Positions 8,248-17,326 are shown, counted from the stretch's first letter. The stretch: DNA of 64,000 bases from Ruminococcus sp. (GCA_015066705.1 SVNV01000003.1:1-64000), one strand, 5' to 3'. The notes: a model not told the origin generated them from the letters alone. A program made the numbers and translations.

Positions 8248-9429
8248 TCAGAGCTTAGCTCTTACTGCGTTCATATAGATTTCAGCCACGTCCTTTGAAG
8301 ACAGTCTTACAAAGCCCCAGGTAAGTCCGTCGCCAAGTCCCAGCTTTTCAACAAGCACAGGAATGTCCTCTTCCTTAGCGCCAAGCTCTTCAAAGTTTAT
8401 AGGCATTCCGATTTCTCTTAAAAACCTTCTGAAGCAGTAAATTCCTTCAAGTGCAGTAGCCTCAGGGTTTTCAAAATTCATCTGACAGCCGAAGATTCTC
8501 ACTGCCATCTGCGCAAATCTCATTACGTTGTGCTTATAAACAAATTCCATCCACGCAGGCATAACAACTGCAAGTCCTGCGCCGTGAGCCACGTCATAAA
8601 GTCCGGAAAGCTCGTGTTCAATGTTGTGGCTGTTCCAGTCCTGACTTCTTCCCACACCAACAATGTCGTTGTGTGCAACAGTACCTGCCCACATAATGTT
8701 TGCTCTTGCTTCGTAATTGTCAGGATTTTCAATAACTCTCGGAACTTCCTTAACCATTGTGAGCAAAATAGCTTCGCAAAGTCTGTCAGTAACTTCAACC
8801 TCAGAAGTGTTTGTAAAGTATCTTTCAAAAACGTGAGCCATAATGTCAGTAGCTCCGCAAGCTGTCTGATATGCAGGAAGTGTACAGGTAAGCTGTGGAT
8901 TTAAAATAGAAAACTTAGGTCTGATAAGGTCAGAGCCTGTGCCTCTCTTTAACATTCCGTCTTCCTTGGTGATAACAGACGAAGGACTTCCCTCACTGCC
9001 CGCAGCAGCGATTGTAAGAACAGTTCCCACAGGAAGAGCCTTTTCGATAGCCTTGCCCTTGCCGTAAAAATCCCAGAAATCTCCGTCGTAAGGTACACCG
9101 ATAGCAATAGCCTTTGCGCTGTCGATACAAGAGCCACCACCAACAGAAAGAATAAAGTCAATTCCCTCTTTTTTGCAAAGGTCAATACCCTCATAAACAA
9201 GAGTATCTCTCGGATTTGGCTTAACTCCGCCAAGACAAACGTAAGCAATTCCTTCTGCATCAAGAGAAGCCTTTACTCTGTCAAGAAGTCCCGACTTTAC
9301 TGCTGAGCCTCCGCCATAGTGGATAAGCACCTTTTTACCGCCGTATTTTTTTACAAATCTACCGCAGTCATTTTCTCTTTCCCTACCGAAAACAAATTCC
9401 GTCGGGCTGTAAAATTCAAAATTATCCAT
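8248..9429 (-). CDS. Iron-containing alcohol dehydrogenase
   Basis: The 393-residue product belongs to the Fe-ADH (group III) family, close to NAD(P)H-dependent butanol dehydrogenases (BdhA/YqhD type). The cofactor-binding GGGSCIDSAKAIAIG loop is near residue 97. Metal-ligand regions are GATDIMAHVFERYF and DVAHGAGLAVVMPAW. ATG at 9429 is preferred because GGAG lies eight bases upstream; an in-frame GTG further up has no site. It leads an operon with two SDR genes, which suggests detoxification or fermentation of an aldehyde. A direct repeat overlaps the promoter (9467-9519). Confidence 0.93.
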   Translation of the reverse strand: MDNFEFYSPTEFVFGRERENDCGRFVKKYGGKKVLIHYGGGSAVKSGLLDRVKASLDAEGIAYVCLGGVKPNPRDTLVYEGIDLCKKEGIDFILSVGGGSCIDSAKAIAIGVPYDGDFWDFYGKGKAIEKALPVGTVLTIAAAGSEGSPSSVITKEDGMLKRGTGSDLIRPKFSILNPQLTCTLPAYQTACGATDIMAHVFERYFTNTSEVEVTDRLCEAILLTMVKEVPRVIENPDNYEARANIMWAGTVAHNDIVGVGRSQDWNSHNIEHELSGLYDVAHGAGLAVVMPAWMEFVYKHNVMRFAQMAVRIFGCQMNFENPEATALEGIYCFRRFLREIGMPINFEELGAKEEDIPVLVEKLGLGDGLTWGFVRLSSKDVAEIYMNAVRAKL

Positions 9430-9466
9430 CACAAGCACTCCTTATAAATTAAATTTCTACACTACA

Positions 9467-9519
9467 ATAATATCACAACGAAAATACTTTTTCAATAACT
9501 ATTGTATCTTTTTCAATAA
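9467..9519 (-). promoter_or_regulatory. Promoter of the Fe-ADH/SDR operon with 21-bp-spaced direct repeats
   Basis: On the minus strand TTGAAA (9490-9495), 17 bases and TATTAT (9467-9472) form the promoter. The 12-bp word TTATTGAAAAAG occurs twice, at 9487-9498 over the -35 box and at 9508-9519 just upstream. The two sites are exactly 21 bp apart, two helical turns. This looks like a regulator site, but no regulator gene is adjacent. Confidence 0.6.
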
Positions 9520-9576
9520 AATTTGCAACTTTCCCGTACGATTTTGGTAAAATATACATAACACAGAGGGATAAAA

Positions 9577-9602
9577 AAAGCACGGCAAAAGCCGTGCTTT
9601 AG
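9577..9602. terminator. Terminator after pckG
   Basis: A 10-bp stem (AAAGCACGGC with GCCGTGCTTT, loop AAAA) lies just downstream of the pckG stop on the minus strand, with a following T run. Confidence 0.85.
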
Positions 9603-9615
9603 TTGTGCATTTTAT

Positions 9616-11424
9616 TTATGCTTTATTGAGTCTTTCTTCGAGCTTATCGAGTTCCTTGATGAGAGCTTCAGGAATTCTTCCGCCCTTAGCAGCGATATCC
9701 TCATCGTAGTATCTTCTCATTTCAGCAATTTCGTCCATCCAGAGGTCCTTGTCAACAGCAAGAAGCTTGTCAAGGATTTCAGGAGTAACTTCATCTTCGA
9801 TGCCTTCGAGGTTGATGTCGCCAGCCTTAGGGAGATAACCGATAGCTGTTTCGTCAGCGTCAACAGCGTCCTCACATCTCTTGATAATCCAGTCAAGAAC
9901 TCTCATATTGTCGCCGAAACCAGGCCACATGAAGTTTCCGTTTTCGTCCTTCTTGAACCAGTTAACGTTGAAAATCTTTGGAGCCTTGTCACCGAGCTTT
10001 TCGCCCATTTCGAGCCAGTGTGCCCAGTAGTCGCCTACGTTGTAGCCGATGAATGGCTTCATAGCCATAGGGTCGTGACGAAGAACACCAACAGCACCGG
10101 TTGCAGCAGCAGTTGTTTCTGATGAAACAGCTGAACCGATGTATGTTCCGTGTGTCCAGTCAAATGCCTGATATACCAGTGGAGTTGTCTTTTCACGACG
10201 GCCACCGAAAATCATAGCTGATACAGGAACACCCTTAGGGTTGTTGAATTCTGAAGAAATACATGGGCAGTTTTCAGCAGGAGCTGTAAATCTTGAGTTT
10301 GGATGAGCAAGCTTGTTGCCTTCAGCAGCAAACTCAGGGCCGTTTACCTTAGCACCCTTCCATTCTGTTGCGTTTACAGGAGGGTTCTTGTCAAGACCTT
10401 CCCACCATACTGTCATATCGTCGTTATTGATAGCAACGTTTGTAAAGATAGCGTTCTTCTTTGTAGAAGCAAGCGCATTGTAATTTGACTTTTCGTTTGT
10501 ACCAGGAGCTACGCCAAAGAATCCGTTTTCTGGGTTGATAGCGTAAAGTCTTCCGTCCTCGCCCGGCTTAAGCCATGCGATGTCGTCACCAACTGTCCAA
10601 ACCTTATATCCCTTTTCTGTATAGCAAACAGGTGGGATAAGCATAGCGAGGTTTGTCTTTCCGCAAGCTGATGGGAATGCTGCTGTGATGTACTTAACTT
10701 CTCCGTCAGGCTTTTCTACGCCGAGGATAAGCATATGTTCAGCCATCCAGCCTTCATTCTTAGCCTGGAATGAAGCAATTCTCAAAGCAAAGCACTTCTT
10801 ACCGAGAAGTACGTTTCCGCCGTAACCTGAGTTGATTGACCAGATAGCATTATCCTCCGGGAACTGAACGATATATCTGTTTTCAGGGTCAATATCAGCC
10901 TTAGCGTGAAGTCCTCTTACGAAGTCATTTGAAGTATCACCGAGGTTTTCAAATGCTCTTGTACCTACTCTTGTCATAATGTCCATATTAAGAACAACGT
11001 AGATTGAGTCAGTAACTTCTACACCAACCTTAGCGAGAGGTGAGCCGATAGGTCCCATTGAGTAAGGGATAACATACATTGTTCTGCCCTTCATAACACC
11101 GTCGTACATAGGTGTAAGCTTTGCATACATTTCCTGTGGGTCACACCAGTTATTTGTAGGACCTGCATCTTCCTTAGTCTTTGTACAGATAAATGTTCTG
11201 TCCTCAACTCTTGCAACGTCGTTTACTGCTGTTCTGTGATAAAGACAACCAGGAAGCTCTTCCTGATTGAGCCATGTCATTTCTCCTGTTTCGGTAGCTT
11301 CTGCTCTCAAAGCGTCAAGCTGTTCTGTGCTGCCGTCAATCCAAACAACCTTATCAGGCTTTGTGAGGGCAATCATTTCGTCAACCCAAGCGTTAACGTT
11401 AGGGTTTTTTGTCAAACTTGCCAT
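9616..11424 (-). CDS. pckG: Phosphoenolpyruvate carboxykinase (GTP)
   Basis: PEP carboxykinase interconverts oxaloacetate plus GTP with PEP, CO2 and GDP. The 602-residue protein is the GTP-dependent type: the P-loop is AFPSACGKTNLAML with the reactive Cys, followed by VGDDIAW, INPENGFFGVAPGT, and FGGRR. Length and motifs match animal and actinobacterial GTP enzymes rather than the ATP-type PckA commonly found in Firmicutes. ATG at 11424 has AAGGAA upstream; the in-frame extension to 11451 has no site. The gene is single, divergent from putP, and driven by a consensus promoter. In a fermenter it may run in the CO2-fixing direction toward succinate; that is inference. Confidence 0.95.
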   Translation of the reverse strand: MASLTKNPNVNAWVDEMIALTKPDKVVWIDGSTEQLDALRAEATETGEMTWLNQEELPGCLYHRTAVNDVARVEDRTFICTKTKEDAGPTNNWCDPQEMYAKLTPMYDGVMKGRTMYVIPYSMGPIGSPLAKVGVEVTDSIYVVLNMDIMTRVGTRAFENLGDTSNDFVRGLHAKADIDPENRYIVQFPEDNAIWSINSGYGGNVLLGKKCFALRIASFQAKNEGWMAEHMLILGVEKPDGEVKYITAAFPSACGKTNLAMLIPPVCYTEKGYKVWTVGDDIAWLKPGEDGRLYAINPENGFFGVAPGTNEKSNYNALASTKKNAIFTNVAINNDDMTVWWEGLDKNPPVNATEWKGAKVNGPEFAAEGNKLAHPNSRFTAPAENCPCISSEFNNPKGVPVSAMIFGGRREKTTPLVYQAFDWTHGTYIGSAVSSETTAAATGAVGVLRHDPMAMKPFIGYNVGDYWAHWLEMGEKLGDKAPKIFNVNWFKKDENGNFMWPGFGDNMRVLDWIIKRCEDAVDADETAIGYLPKAGDINLEGIEDEVTPEILDKLLAVDKDLWMDEIAEMRRYYDEDIAAKGGRIPEALIKELDKLEERLNKA

Positions 11425-11537
11425 AATAAATCCATTCCTTTCTTTCCTCAATACATTGAGGTTTTAGGGCGGCAAAACCGCATTTTTGAAACTTAAATGT
11501 CCTTTTTTGGCAAAACATTCAAATTTCCCACAAATAC

Positions 11538-11566
11538 ATTATATAACAAAGCCAATTTTCTGTCAA
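11538..11566 (-). promoter_or_regulatory. Consensus promoter of pckG
   Basis: On the minus strand TTGACA (11561-11566), 17 bases and TATAAT (11538-11543) match the consensus fully. The leader is about 110 bases. The remaining bases to putP (11567-11718) show no other clear element. Confidence 0.85.
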
Positions 11567-11718
11567 TAGCATATCTGTTAATTATTTAACGTTCTGAGGG
11601 GCGATTTTTGACGTTTTATATGAGAAAATATTTCCTTGATATTCATAAAATATTAACTAATATATGTTATCATTTTTGTGTATATATTTACAATTTTTAA
11701 CAGAAAGGGTATGGCGTA

Positions 11719-13227
11719 ATGGAATTTTTAAAACAGCTTTTCCAGAATGCAAGCGTACCGATTCTTATAGCTTTTGCTTGTTATCTTGCACTTATGCTCG
11801 GAATCGGTTTCTACTTCACAAACAAATCAAAATCAATGGGTGACTACTTCCTTGCAGGACGTTCACTCGGCAGCTGGGTAACAGCTATGTCAGCACAGGC
11901 ATCAGATATGAGCGGATGGCTTCTCATGGGACTTCCTGGTGCTGCATATGCCACAGGTATGGGAAACTACTGGCTGGCAGTAGGACTTTGTATCGGTACA
12001 GTACTTAACTGGTGTTTTGTTGCAAAGCGTCTGAGAACATTCACAGAAAAAGCAGGCGACTCAATTACAATTCCTGAGTACTTCCAGAACAGATTCAAGA
12101 CAAATTCACCGACAGTAAGAATGGTATGTGCAGTTGTAATTTTTGTATTCTTCCTTGTTTATACAACATCTGCATTTGTATCAGGTGGTAAGCTCTTCAT
12201 GGTAGTTTTCGGAGCACCTGAAACTGCTGCAAACGAAAAGCTTGCAGTTATTATTTCAGCACTTATTATCGTTACTTATACATTTTTCGGTGGATTCAGT
12301 GCAGTTGCGTGGACAGACTTTATCCAGGGACTTCTTATGATTATCGCAATCGTTGCACTCCCTATTGCAATCATCAACAACACACCTGAAGCAAATCTCG
12401 AAGCTCTCAAGAATATCGACGACGGAGCTTTTCTTTCACTCACAGAAGGCAAGGGTTTCAACTCAATTATAAGTGACCTTGCGTGGGCTTTGGGTTATTT
12501 CGGAATGCCACATATTCTTGTAAGATTTATGGCTATCAAGGACAAGAAGCTTGTAAAGAAATCTGCAATTATTGCTATTGTATGGGTTGTAATTTCACTT
12601 TTTGCAGCTGTACTTATCGGTATTCTCGGCAGAGCTTACCTCGACTCAAAGGGAATTGTTCTTGGAGACTCAGCACAGCAGGAGCTTATCTTCATAAAGA
12701 CAGTAAAAATGCTTTTCCCTGCTGCATTTGCAGGTATTTTCCTTTCAGCAGTTTTAGCTTCAATTATGTCAACTGCAGACAGCCAGCTTCTCGTTACTGC
12801 ATCAGCTGTTGTAAACGACATCTTCAAGATTTTCAAGAAAAACATTTCAGACAAGGCAGCAATGTGGATAAGCCGTGGTGCTGTTATGGCAATTTCAGTA
12901 ATCGCTTGTATTCTCGCACTTAATCCTAAGGATTCAATTATGGGTATTGTTTCAAATGCGTGGGCAGGCTTTGGTGCTTCCTTCGGTCCTGCAATCCTCT
13001 TCTCAATCTACTGGAAGAGAGTTACGCTCAAGGGTACTGTTGCAGGTATCATAAGCGGTGCTACAACTGTAATTCTCTGGTGCTACGTTCTCAAGTGGAA
13101 CGGCGACCTTTACGCTATCATTCCTGGATTTATCATTTCAGCAATCGTTACTGTTATCGTTTCTCTCATCGACAAGAAGCCATCAGACGAAGTTGTTGCT
13201 ATCTTCGACGAGGCTGTCAAGGAATAA
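11719..13227 (+). CDS. putP: Sodium/proline symporter
   Basis: This is a Na+-coupled proline transporter of the sodium:solute symporter family. The 502-residue protein has about 12-13 hydrophobic segments. Family motifs include SMGDYFLAGRSLGSWVTAMS, AQASDMSGWLLMGLPGAAY, and a later AGIFLSAVLASIMSTADSQLL segment typical of PutP. RBS is AGAAAGGG before the ATG. It stands alone, with no proline dehydrogenase nearby, so uptake may serve osmotic protection or protein synthesis. Substrate specificity for proline is from family resemblance. Confidence 0.93.
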   Translation: MEFLKQLFQNASVPILIAFACYLALMLGIGFYFTNKSKSMGDYFLAGRSLGSWVTAMSAQASDMSGWLLMGLPGAAYATGMGNYWLAVGLCIGTVLNWCFVAKRLRTFTEKAGDSITIPEYFQNRFKTNSPTVRMVCAVVIFVFFLVYTTSAFVSGGKLFMVVFGAPETAANEKLAVIISALIIVTYTFFGGFSAVAWTDFIQGLLMIIAIVALPIAIINNTPEANLEALKNIDDGAFLSLTEGKGFNSIISDLAWALGYFGMPHILVRFMAIKDKKLVKKSAIIAIVWVVISLFAAVLIGILGRAYLDSKGIVLGDSAQQELIFIKTVKMLFPAAFAGIFLSAVLASIMSTADSQLLVTASAVVNDIFKIFKKNISDKAAMWISRGAVMAISVIACILALNPKDSIMGIVSNAWAGFGASFGPAILFSIYWKRVTLKGTVAGIISGATTVILWCYVLKWNGDLYAIIPGFIISAIVTVIVSLIDKKPSDEVVAIFDEAVKE

Positions 13228-13241
13228 ATTTAAATTTCTGC

Positions 13242-13277
13242 GGGTGTTCTGTTTTTTACAGAACACCCCTTTTTTTG
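13242..13277 (+). terminator. Terminator after putP
   Basis: A 10-bp stem (GGGTGTTCTG with CAGAACACCC, 13242-13251 and 13259-13268) is followed by seven T residues. Confidence 0.9.
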
Positions 13278-13304
13278 ACAAAATTTGTGCAAAACTCAAG
13301 GTAT

Positions 13305-13396
13305 AATGTTCTTGAACGGTCGCCTTACGGCGACTATACCGCCCCTGCGGGGCGGCGGCTTGCGGTATTTACTCCGCAAGCCCGTTCAAGAACATT
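13305..13396 (+). repeat. Family C cloverleaf element, copy C1
   Basis: A perfect 15-bp outer stem (13305-13319 with 13382-13396) encloses three inner hairpins: TCGCC-ttac-GGCGA (13320-13333), CCGCCCC-tgc-GGGGCGG (13339-13355) and GCTTGCGG with CCGCAAGC (13358-13381). The element ends four bases before the ribosome site of the LytTR gene. A TATAAT overlaps its left edge (13302-13307). The architecture is shared with the element at 21071-21167, but the sequence is not. Confidence 0.8.
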
Positions 13397-13411
13397 GTGC
13401 CGGAGGATAAA

Positions 13412-13720
13412 ATGCAGCCTTTTAAAAAAGAAAACCTGACCTATGCCGAGGTTTATGACCATAAAACAATAGCCTATGGCGACGGCTTCACAATCGAAAA
13501 AAGACAACCGCTTTCACAGTTTTGCGAGGAACACGATTTGCTGAGAATACATAAAAGCTATGCAGTAAATTTAAAGGCAGTAAAAAGCGTTTCCTGTAAG
13601 GGCGTGATGCTTAAAAACAACACCCTCCTCCCCGTCAGACGAGGAATGATAAAAAATATCAGATTTGCTTTTAAAAAGAGGATTTTTTCTTTACTTCTTG
13701 ACGAAAATGTGGTAAAATAA
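13412..13720 (+). CDS. Stand-alone LytTR DNA-binding domain protein
   Basis: The 102-residue protein is a nearly complete LytTR domain, the DNA-binding part of LytR/AgrA-type response regulators. The segment LLRIHKSYAVNLKAVKSV in the middle and LPVRRGMIKNI near the C-terminus are the family signature. No receiver domain or membrane segment is present, so it would act without phosphorelay or as part of another complex. ATG at 13412 is chosen because GGAGG sits five bases upstream. The cloverleaf element C1 lies directly before the ribosome site, and tex follows after 35 bases. The target is unknown. Confidence 0.8.
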   Translation: MQPFKKENLTYAEVYDHKTIAYGDGFTIEKRQPLSQFCEEHDLLRIHKSYAVNLKAVKSVSCKGVMLKNNTLLPVRRGMIKNIRFAFKKRIFSLLLDENVVK

Positions 13721-13755
13721 AAAGGTAATATTTAAATACTCAGGAGGTAAAAACT

Positions 13756-15915
13756 TTGGATATTAACGTAATGCTTGCCGAGGAATTTAAGCTCAGAAAG
13801 GAACAGATTGACAATACTGTAAACCTTATTGACGACGGCAAAACCATACCTTTTATTGCACGTTACAGAAAGGAAATGACAGGCTCTCTCGACGACCAGA
13901 TTTTAAGAGAAATCTACGATAGACTCAACTACTTGAGAAACCTTACAAAGCGTAAAGAGGAAATTACAAATTCAATTACCGAACAGGGTAAAATGACTGA
14001 AGAAATTCAGCGCGCTATCGATAAGGCAGTTACCCTTGTTGAAGTTGAAGATATTTACAGACCTTATAAACAGAAGAGAAAAACAAGAGGCTCTGTTGCA
14101 AGAGCAAAGGGACTTGAACCACTCGCTGAAATTCTTCTTAATCAGGATGAAAACACAATTCCCGAAAAAGAAGCTGAAGCATTCCTTGTAGAAAGTGAAG
14201 AGGCCGATAAGACAGTTTCAACTGTCGAAGAGGCTTTGCAGGGCGCTATGGATATCATCGCAGAAGATGTTTCCGATAACGCAGCTCTGAGAAAATACAT
14301 AAGAGAAATGTTTATGCAGATTGGTAAGATTTCTTCAAAGGCTACTGACGAAGAGGCTGAAACTGTGTATAAAAACTACTATGAATATTCAGAAGGCGTT
14401 TCAAAAATCGCAGGCCATAGAGTGCTTGCCCTTGACAGAGGCGAAAAGGAAGAGGCACTTAAGGTTTCTGTTGATATCACAGAGGGCGCTGGCGAAAGAG
14501 CCTGCTGTCATAAGTATGTCAAGAATGACTCTGCTTGTGGACAGCTTGTAAAGCTTGCTTGTGAAGACAGCTATAAGCGTCTTATCTATCCTTCAATCGA
14601 AAGAGAAATCAGAAACGAACTTACTGCTAAGGCTTGCGAAGGGGCAATCAAGGTTTTTGGCGACAACTTAAAACAGCTTCTTATGCAGCCACCAATCAAA
14701 AACAGCGTTACACTTGGCCTTGACCCGGCTTACAGAACAGGCTGTAAAATCGCAGTTGTTGACGGAACAGGTAAAGTCCTTGACACAACTGTTGTATACC
14801 CTACCCCACCTCAGAGCAAAATCGAAGAGGCAAAGAAAAAGCTTGTTGCACTTATAAGAAAGCATAACGTTACTACAATTTCTATCGGTAACGGTACTGC
14901 AAGCCGTGAATCTGAGGCTTTTGTTGCTGATATGCTTAAGGAAATCCCTGAAAAGGTAAGCTATATGGTAGTTTCTGAGGCAGGGGCATCTGTTTACTCT
15001 GCTTCAAAGCTTGCAGCTGAGGAATTTCCGGAATACGACGTTTCTCTGAGAAGTGCAGTTTCAATCGCAAGACGTTTGCAGGACCCACTTGCAGAGCTTG
15101 TAAAAATCGACCCTAAAGCTATCGGCGTAGGTCAGTATCAGCACGATATGCCAAAAAATCGTATGGATGAGGCACTTTCAGGGGTTGTTGAGGACTGCGT
15201 AAATAACGTTGGTGTCGACCTTAATACCGCAAGCCACAGCCTGCTTTCATACATTTCGGGAATTAACGCAGGCGTTGCCAAGAATATCGTTAAATACCGT
15301 GAAGAAAACGGCGCATTCACCGACAGAAAACAGCTCCTCAAGGTTGCAAAGCTCGGAGCTAAGGCTTTTGAACAGTGCGCAGGATTTTTGAGAGTCCGTG
15401 ACGGCAAAAACCCTCTGGACAACACTTCTGTTCACCCTGAAAGCTACGACGCTGCAAAGGCACTCCTTGAAAAATGTGGCTACACCCTTTCAGACATTAA
15501 CGCTGGCAAGCTCACTGACCTTTCTGAAAAGACAGAAAAAACAGGCTTCACAAAGCTGGCTGACGAAATCGGCGTAGGTGTGCCTACACTTAAGGACATC
15601 GTCAAGGAACTTGTAAAACCTGGCCGTGACCCACGAGACGAGCTTCCGAAACCTCTTATGAGAAGCGGTGACGTTATGGAGCTCAAAGACCTTACAATCG
15701 GTATGGAGCTTATGGGTACTGTAAGAAATGTTATCGACTTTGGTGCATTTGTGGACATCGGTGTTCACGAGGACGGACTTGTTCACATTTCACAGATGAC
15801 AAATCGCTACATCAAACACCCTATGGAGGTTGTTAAGGTAGGCGATATTGTTAAGGTAAAAGTCCTTGACGTTGACATAAAGAGAAAGAGAATCTCACTT
15901 ACTATGAAAATTTAG
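13756..15915 (+). CDS. tex: Tex family S1 RNA-binding transcription accessory protein
   Basis: Tex proteins bind RNA polymerase and RNA and influence transcription. The 719-residue product has the N-terminal helical HTH-like region, a YqgF/RNase H-like domain at about residues 320-460 ([16 protein letters not shown]), helix-hairpin-helix repeats near 490-560 ([23 protein letters not shown]), and a C-terminal S1 domain from about 645 ([21 protein letters not shown]). The start is TTG at 13756, with AGGAGG eight bases upstream. The last 102 bases recur 145 bases downstream as a non-coding remnant. Confidence 0.95.
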   Translation: MDINVMLAEEFKLRKEQIDNTVNLIDDGKTIPFIARYRKEMTGSLDDQILREIYDRLNYLRNLTKRKEEITNSITEQGKMTEEIQRAIDKAVTLVEVEDIYRPYKQKRKTRGSVARAKGLEPLAEILLNQDENTIPEKEAEAFLVESEEADKTVSTVEEALQGAMDIIAEDVSDNAALRKYIREMFMQIGKISSKATDEEAETVYKNYYEYSEGVSKIAGHRVLALDRGEKEEALKVSVDITEGAGERACCHKYVKNDSACGQLVKLACEDSYKRLIYPSIEREIRNELTAKACEGAIKVFGDNLKQLLMQPPIKNSVTLGLDPAYRTGCKIAVVDGTGKVLDTTVVYPTPPQSKIEEAKKKLVALIRKHNVTTISIGNGTASRESEAFVADMLKEIPEKVSYMVVSEAGASVYSASKLAAEEFPEYDVSLRSAVSIARRLQDPLAELVKIDPKAIGVGQYQHDMPKNRMDEALSGVVEDCVNNVGVDLNTASHSLLSYISGINAGVAKNIVKYREENGAFTDRKQLLKVAKLGAKAFEQCAGFLRVRDGKNPLDNTSVHPESYDAAKALLEKCGYTLSDINAGKLTDLSEKTEKTGFTKLADEIGVGVPTLKDIVKELVKPGRDPRDELPKPLMRSGDVMELKDLTIGMELMGTVRNVIDFGAFVDIGVHEDGLVHISQMTNRYIKHPMEVVKVGDIVKVKVLDVDIKRKRISLTMKI

Positions 15916-15958
15916 TTTTGTCCCCTCTCCGCCTTCGGCGGAGGGGGAATTATTATTT

Positions 15959-16060
15959 AAGCACCCTATGGAGGTTGTTAAGGTCGGCGATATTGTTAAG
16001 GTAAAAGTCCTTGATGTTGACGTAAAGAGAAAGAGAATTTCACTTACTATGAAAATTTAG
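15959..16060 (+). pseudogene. Duplicate of the tex 3' end
   Basis: This 102-base segment aligns without gaps to 15814-15915, the last 33 codons and stop of tex. It has five differences, four synonymous and one Ile to Val. No start or upstream part of a gene precedes it; the 43 bases between hold only a GC-rich hairpin (CCTCTCCGCC-ttc-GGCGGAGG). It looks like the leftover end of a second, once functional tex allele. The stop codon TAG is joined directly to repeat A2. Confidence 0.85.
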
Positions 16061-16160
16061 AAACCCTGACGGTTTCACCGTCCTACCCTCGCATTTCATT
16101 TGAGAAACGTCGAAGTTTTGAGTGTTCGGGTGTTATCGCCTCGCTTGAAGCTCGCCTCAA
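16060..16160 (+). repeat. Family A intergenic repeat, copy A2
   Basis: The head hairpin GAAACC-CTGAC-GGTTTC (16060-16076) uses the G of the duplicate tex stop codon. ACCGTCCTACCCTCG, a GAGTG block, GTTATCGCCTCG and GCTCGCCTCAA follow in the family order. The region 15916-16321 otherwise holds the tex duplicate and a terminator. Confidence 0.7.
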
Positions 16161-16180
16161 ATTGCGAAAACACAAAAATA

Positions 16181-16217
16181 CCCACTATCCGTGAAAAGAT
16201 AGTGGGTTTTGTTTTTT
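16181..16217 (+). terminator. Terminator downstream of tex
   Basis: A 9-bp stem (CCCACTATC with GATAGTGGG, 16181-16189 and 16198-16206) is followed by a T-rich tract. Confidence 0.8.
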
Positions 16218-16321
16218 ATACCGATTGTACAATGCGAAGCCGTGCTTTATCCTACATTACTCTAAATTAAGTCTCTTTTTCATAAGAATAGTTTTAAAAC
16301 AGCATAAAGGAGGTTATAGTT

Positions 16322-17233
16322 ATGGGAAAGATTTCACTTACACTTCAATCACAGACCAACCTTTACGTTTTGACGGAATGTATCAGCCTTAATTTTGAAA
16401 AAGAGCGTTACACTCCATACACAAAAGTTTCCGGAATTTTTGTCTGCAACATAAATCCCACAGACATACACAAGCTGAGAATTACTCTTGACGGAATGGG
16501 AATCCACTACGGACTTGTTGACAGCTTGGAAATTTACAAGGAAAAAGGTATCGGCTATGTGAAATTCACTTCAAGAGGATTCTCTATGGGGCTTTCACAG
16601 AATCAGCCTTTGCCGGGAATGAATTACAATGTAAATCTCCAGTCCCTTATCAATGCAAATATCAGCGTTCCTAACGTTGTATGCCAGCAGGACACCACTG
16701 TTGCAAATTACATCTACGTAAAGGAAAACTCGTCTTTGTGGGACGCAATAGTTGCTCTTTGTCAGAAAACAGACGGAAGCTATCCCTACATCAGCGGTGA
16801 AAACAGAATTATGTTTTCAAAGCCTGATATCGGCCCTGTTGACCTTACATCAGCAAAGGTTATAAAATCAGGAAATGGTGTTTCTCTTACAAACGTGGTT
16901 TCCCACTATCATATGAAAGACACCGAGGACGCATACAGCTACAATTACACAAATGAGCAGGCTGACGATTTTGAAATCGTAAGACACAAGTACATAAATC
17001 TTGACCGACAGTGGCTTGCTGACCCTGACGGCGGACTTATGCACAAAAGTTATTTTTCAGGAAGAGGTATGAAATACAGCTTTACCAGGCTTGAAGGCTG
17101 TTACTACGCCGACCTTTGCACAAAGGTTAAGCTGTCATCAACTCTTGTCAAAGAGGTTTCAAGAATAAAGCTTGAATACTCAAAAAACGGTTTCTTTACA
17201 ACCCTTTGGTTTTACGACGACAACTACCAGTAA
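16322..17233 (+). CDS. Orphan protein resembling a phage tail/baseplate hub
   Basis: I do not firmly recognise this 303-residue protein. It has no signal peptide or membrane segment and is rich in beta-strand-like stretches. The order of an N-terminal barrel-like part (residues 1-85), an LWDAIVALCQKTDGSYPYISGENRIMF segment near 138-165, and a Tyr-rich C-terminal part recalls tail-hub proteins of the GpD/XkdQ type. No other phage gene is nearby. RBS AAAGGAGG is excellent, so the gene looks expressed. It sits between two terminators as a single gene. A domesticated or contractile-system-related role is possible, but only as a guess. Confidence 0.7.
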   Translation: MGKISLTLQSQTNLYVLTECISLNFEKERYTPYTKVSGIFVCNINPTDIHKLRITLDGMGIHYGLVDSLEIYKEKGIGYVKFTSRGFSMGLSQNQPLPGMNYNVNLQSLINANISVPNVVCQQDTTVANYIYVKENSSLWDAIVALCQKTDGSYPYISGENRIMFSKPDIGPVDLTSAKVIKSGNGVSLTNVVSHYHMKDTEDAYSYNYTNEQADDFEIVRHKYINLDRQWLADPDGGLMHKSYFSGRGMKYSFTRLEGCYYADLCTKVKLSSTLVKEVSRIKLEYSKNGFFTTLWFYDDNYQ

Positions 17234-17300
17234 TTGTCAATTGACAATGGACAATTGACAATTGCAAACATCACGTTTGCATCCTTCTCCCAGTTTGTTG
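17231..17300 (+). repeat. Family B heptamer repeat with family A-type head hairpin (A8)
   Basis: The stop codon of the preceding gene starts a run of near-tandem ATTGTCAATTGACAATGGACAA-type units to 17265. Then comes the hairpin GCAAAC-atcac-GTTTGC (17264-17280) and ATCCTTCTCC, the same order as the head of copies A4 and A7. Confidence 0.65.
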
Positions 17301-17326
17301 CGTTCAGGTAAATAGGCGAAAAAATA

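Noticed and set aside
13277..13307. Promoter TTGACA...TATAAT for the LytTR gene
   Set aside because: The boxes are present, but the 21-base spacer is too long for a normal vegetative promoter; only the -10 overlapping the cloverleaf is noted.
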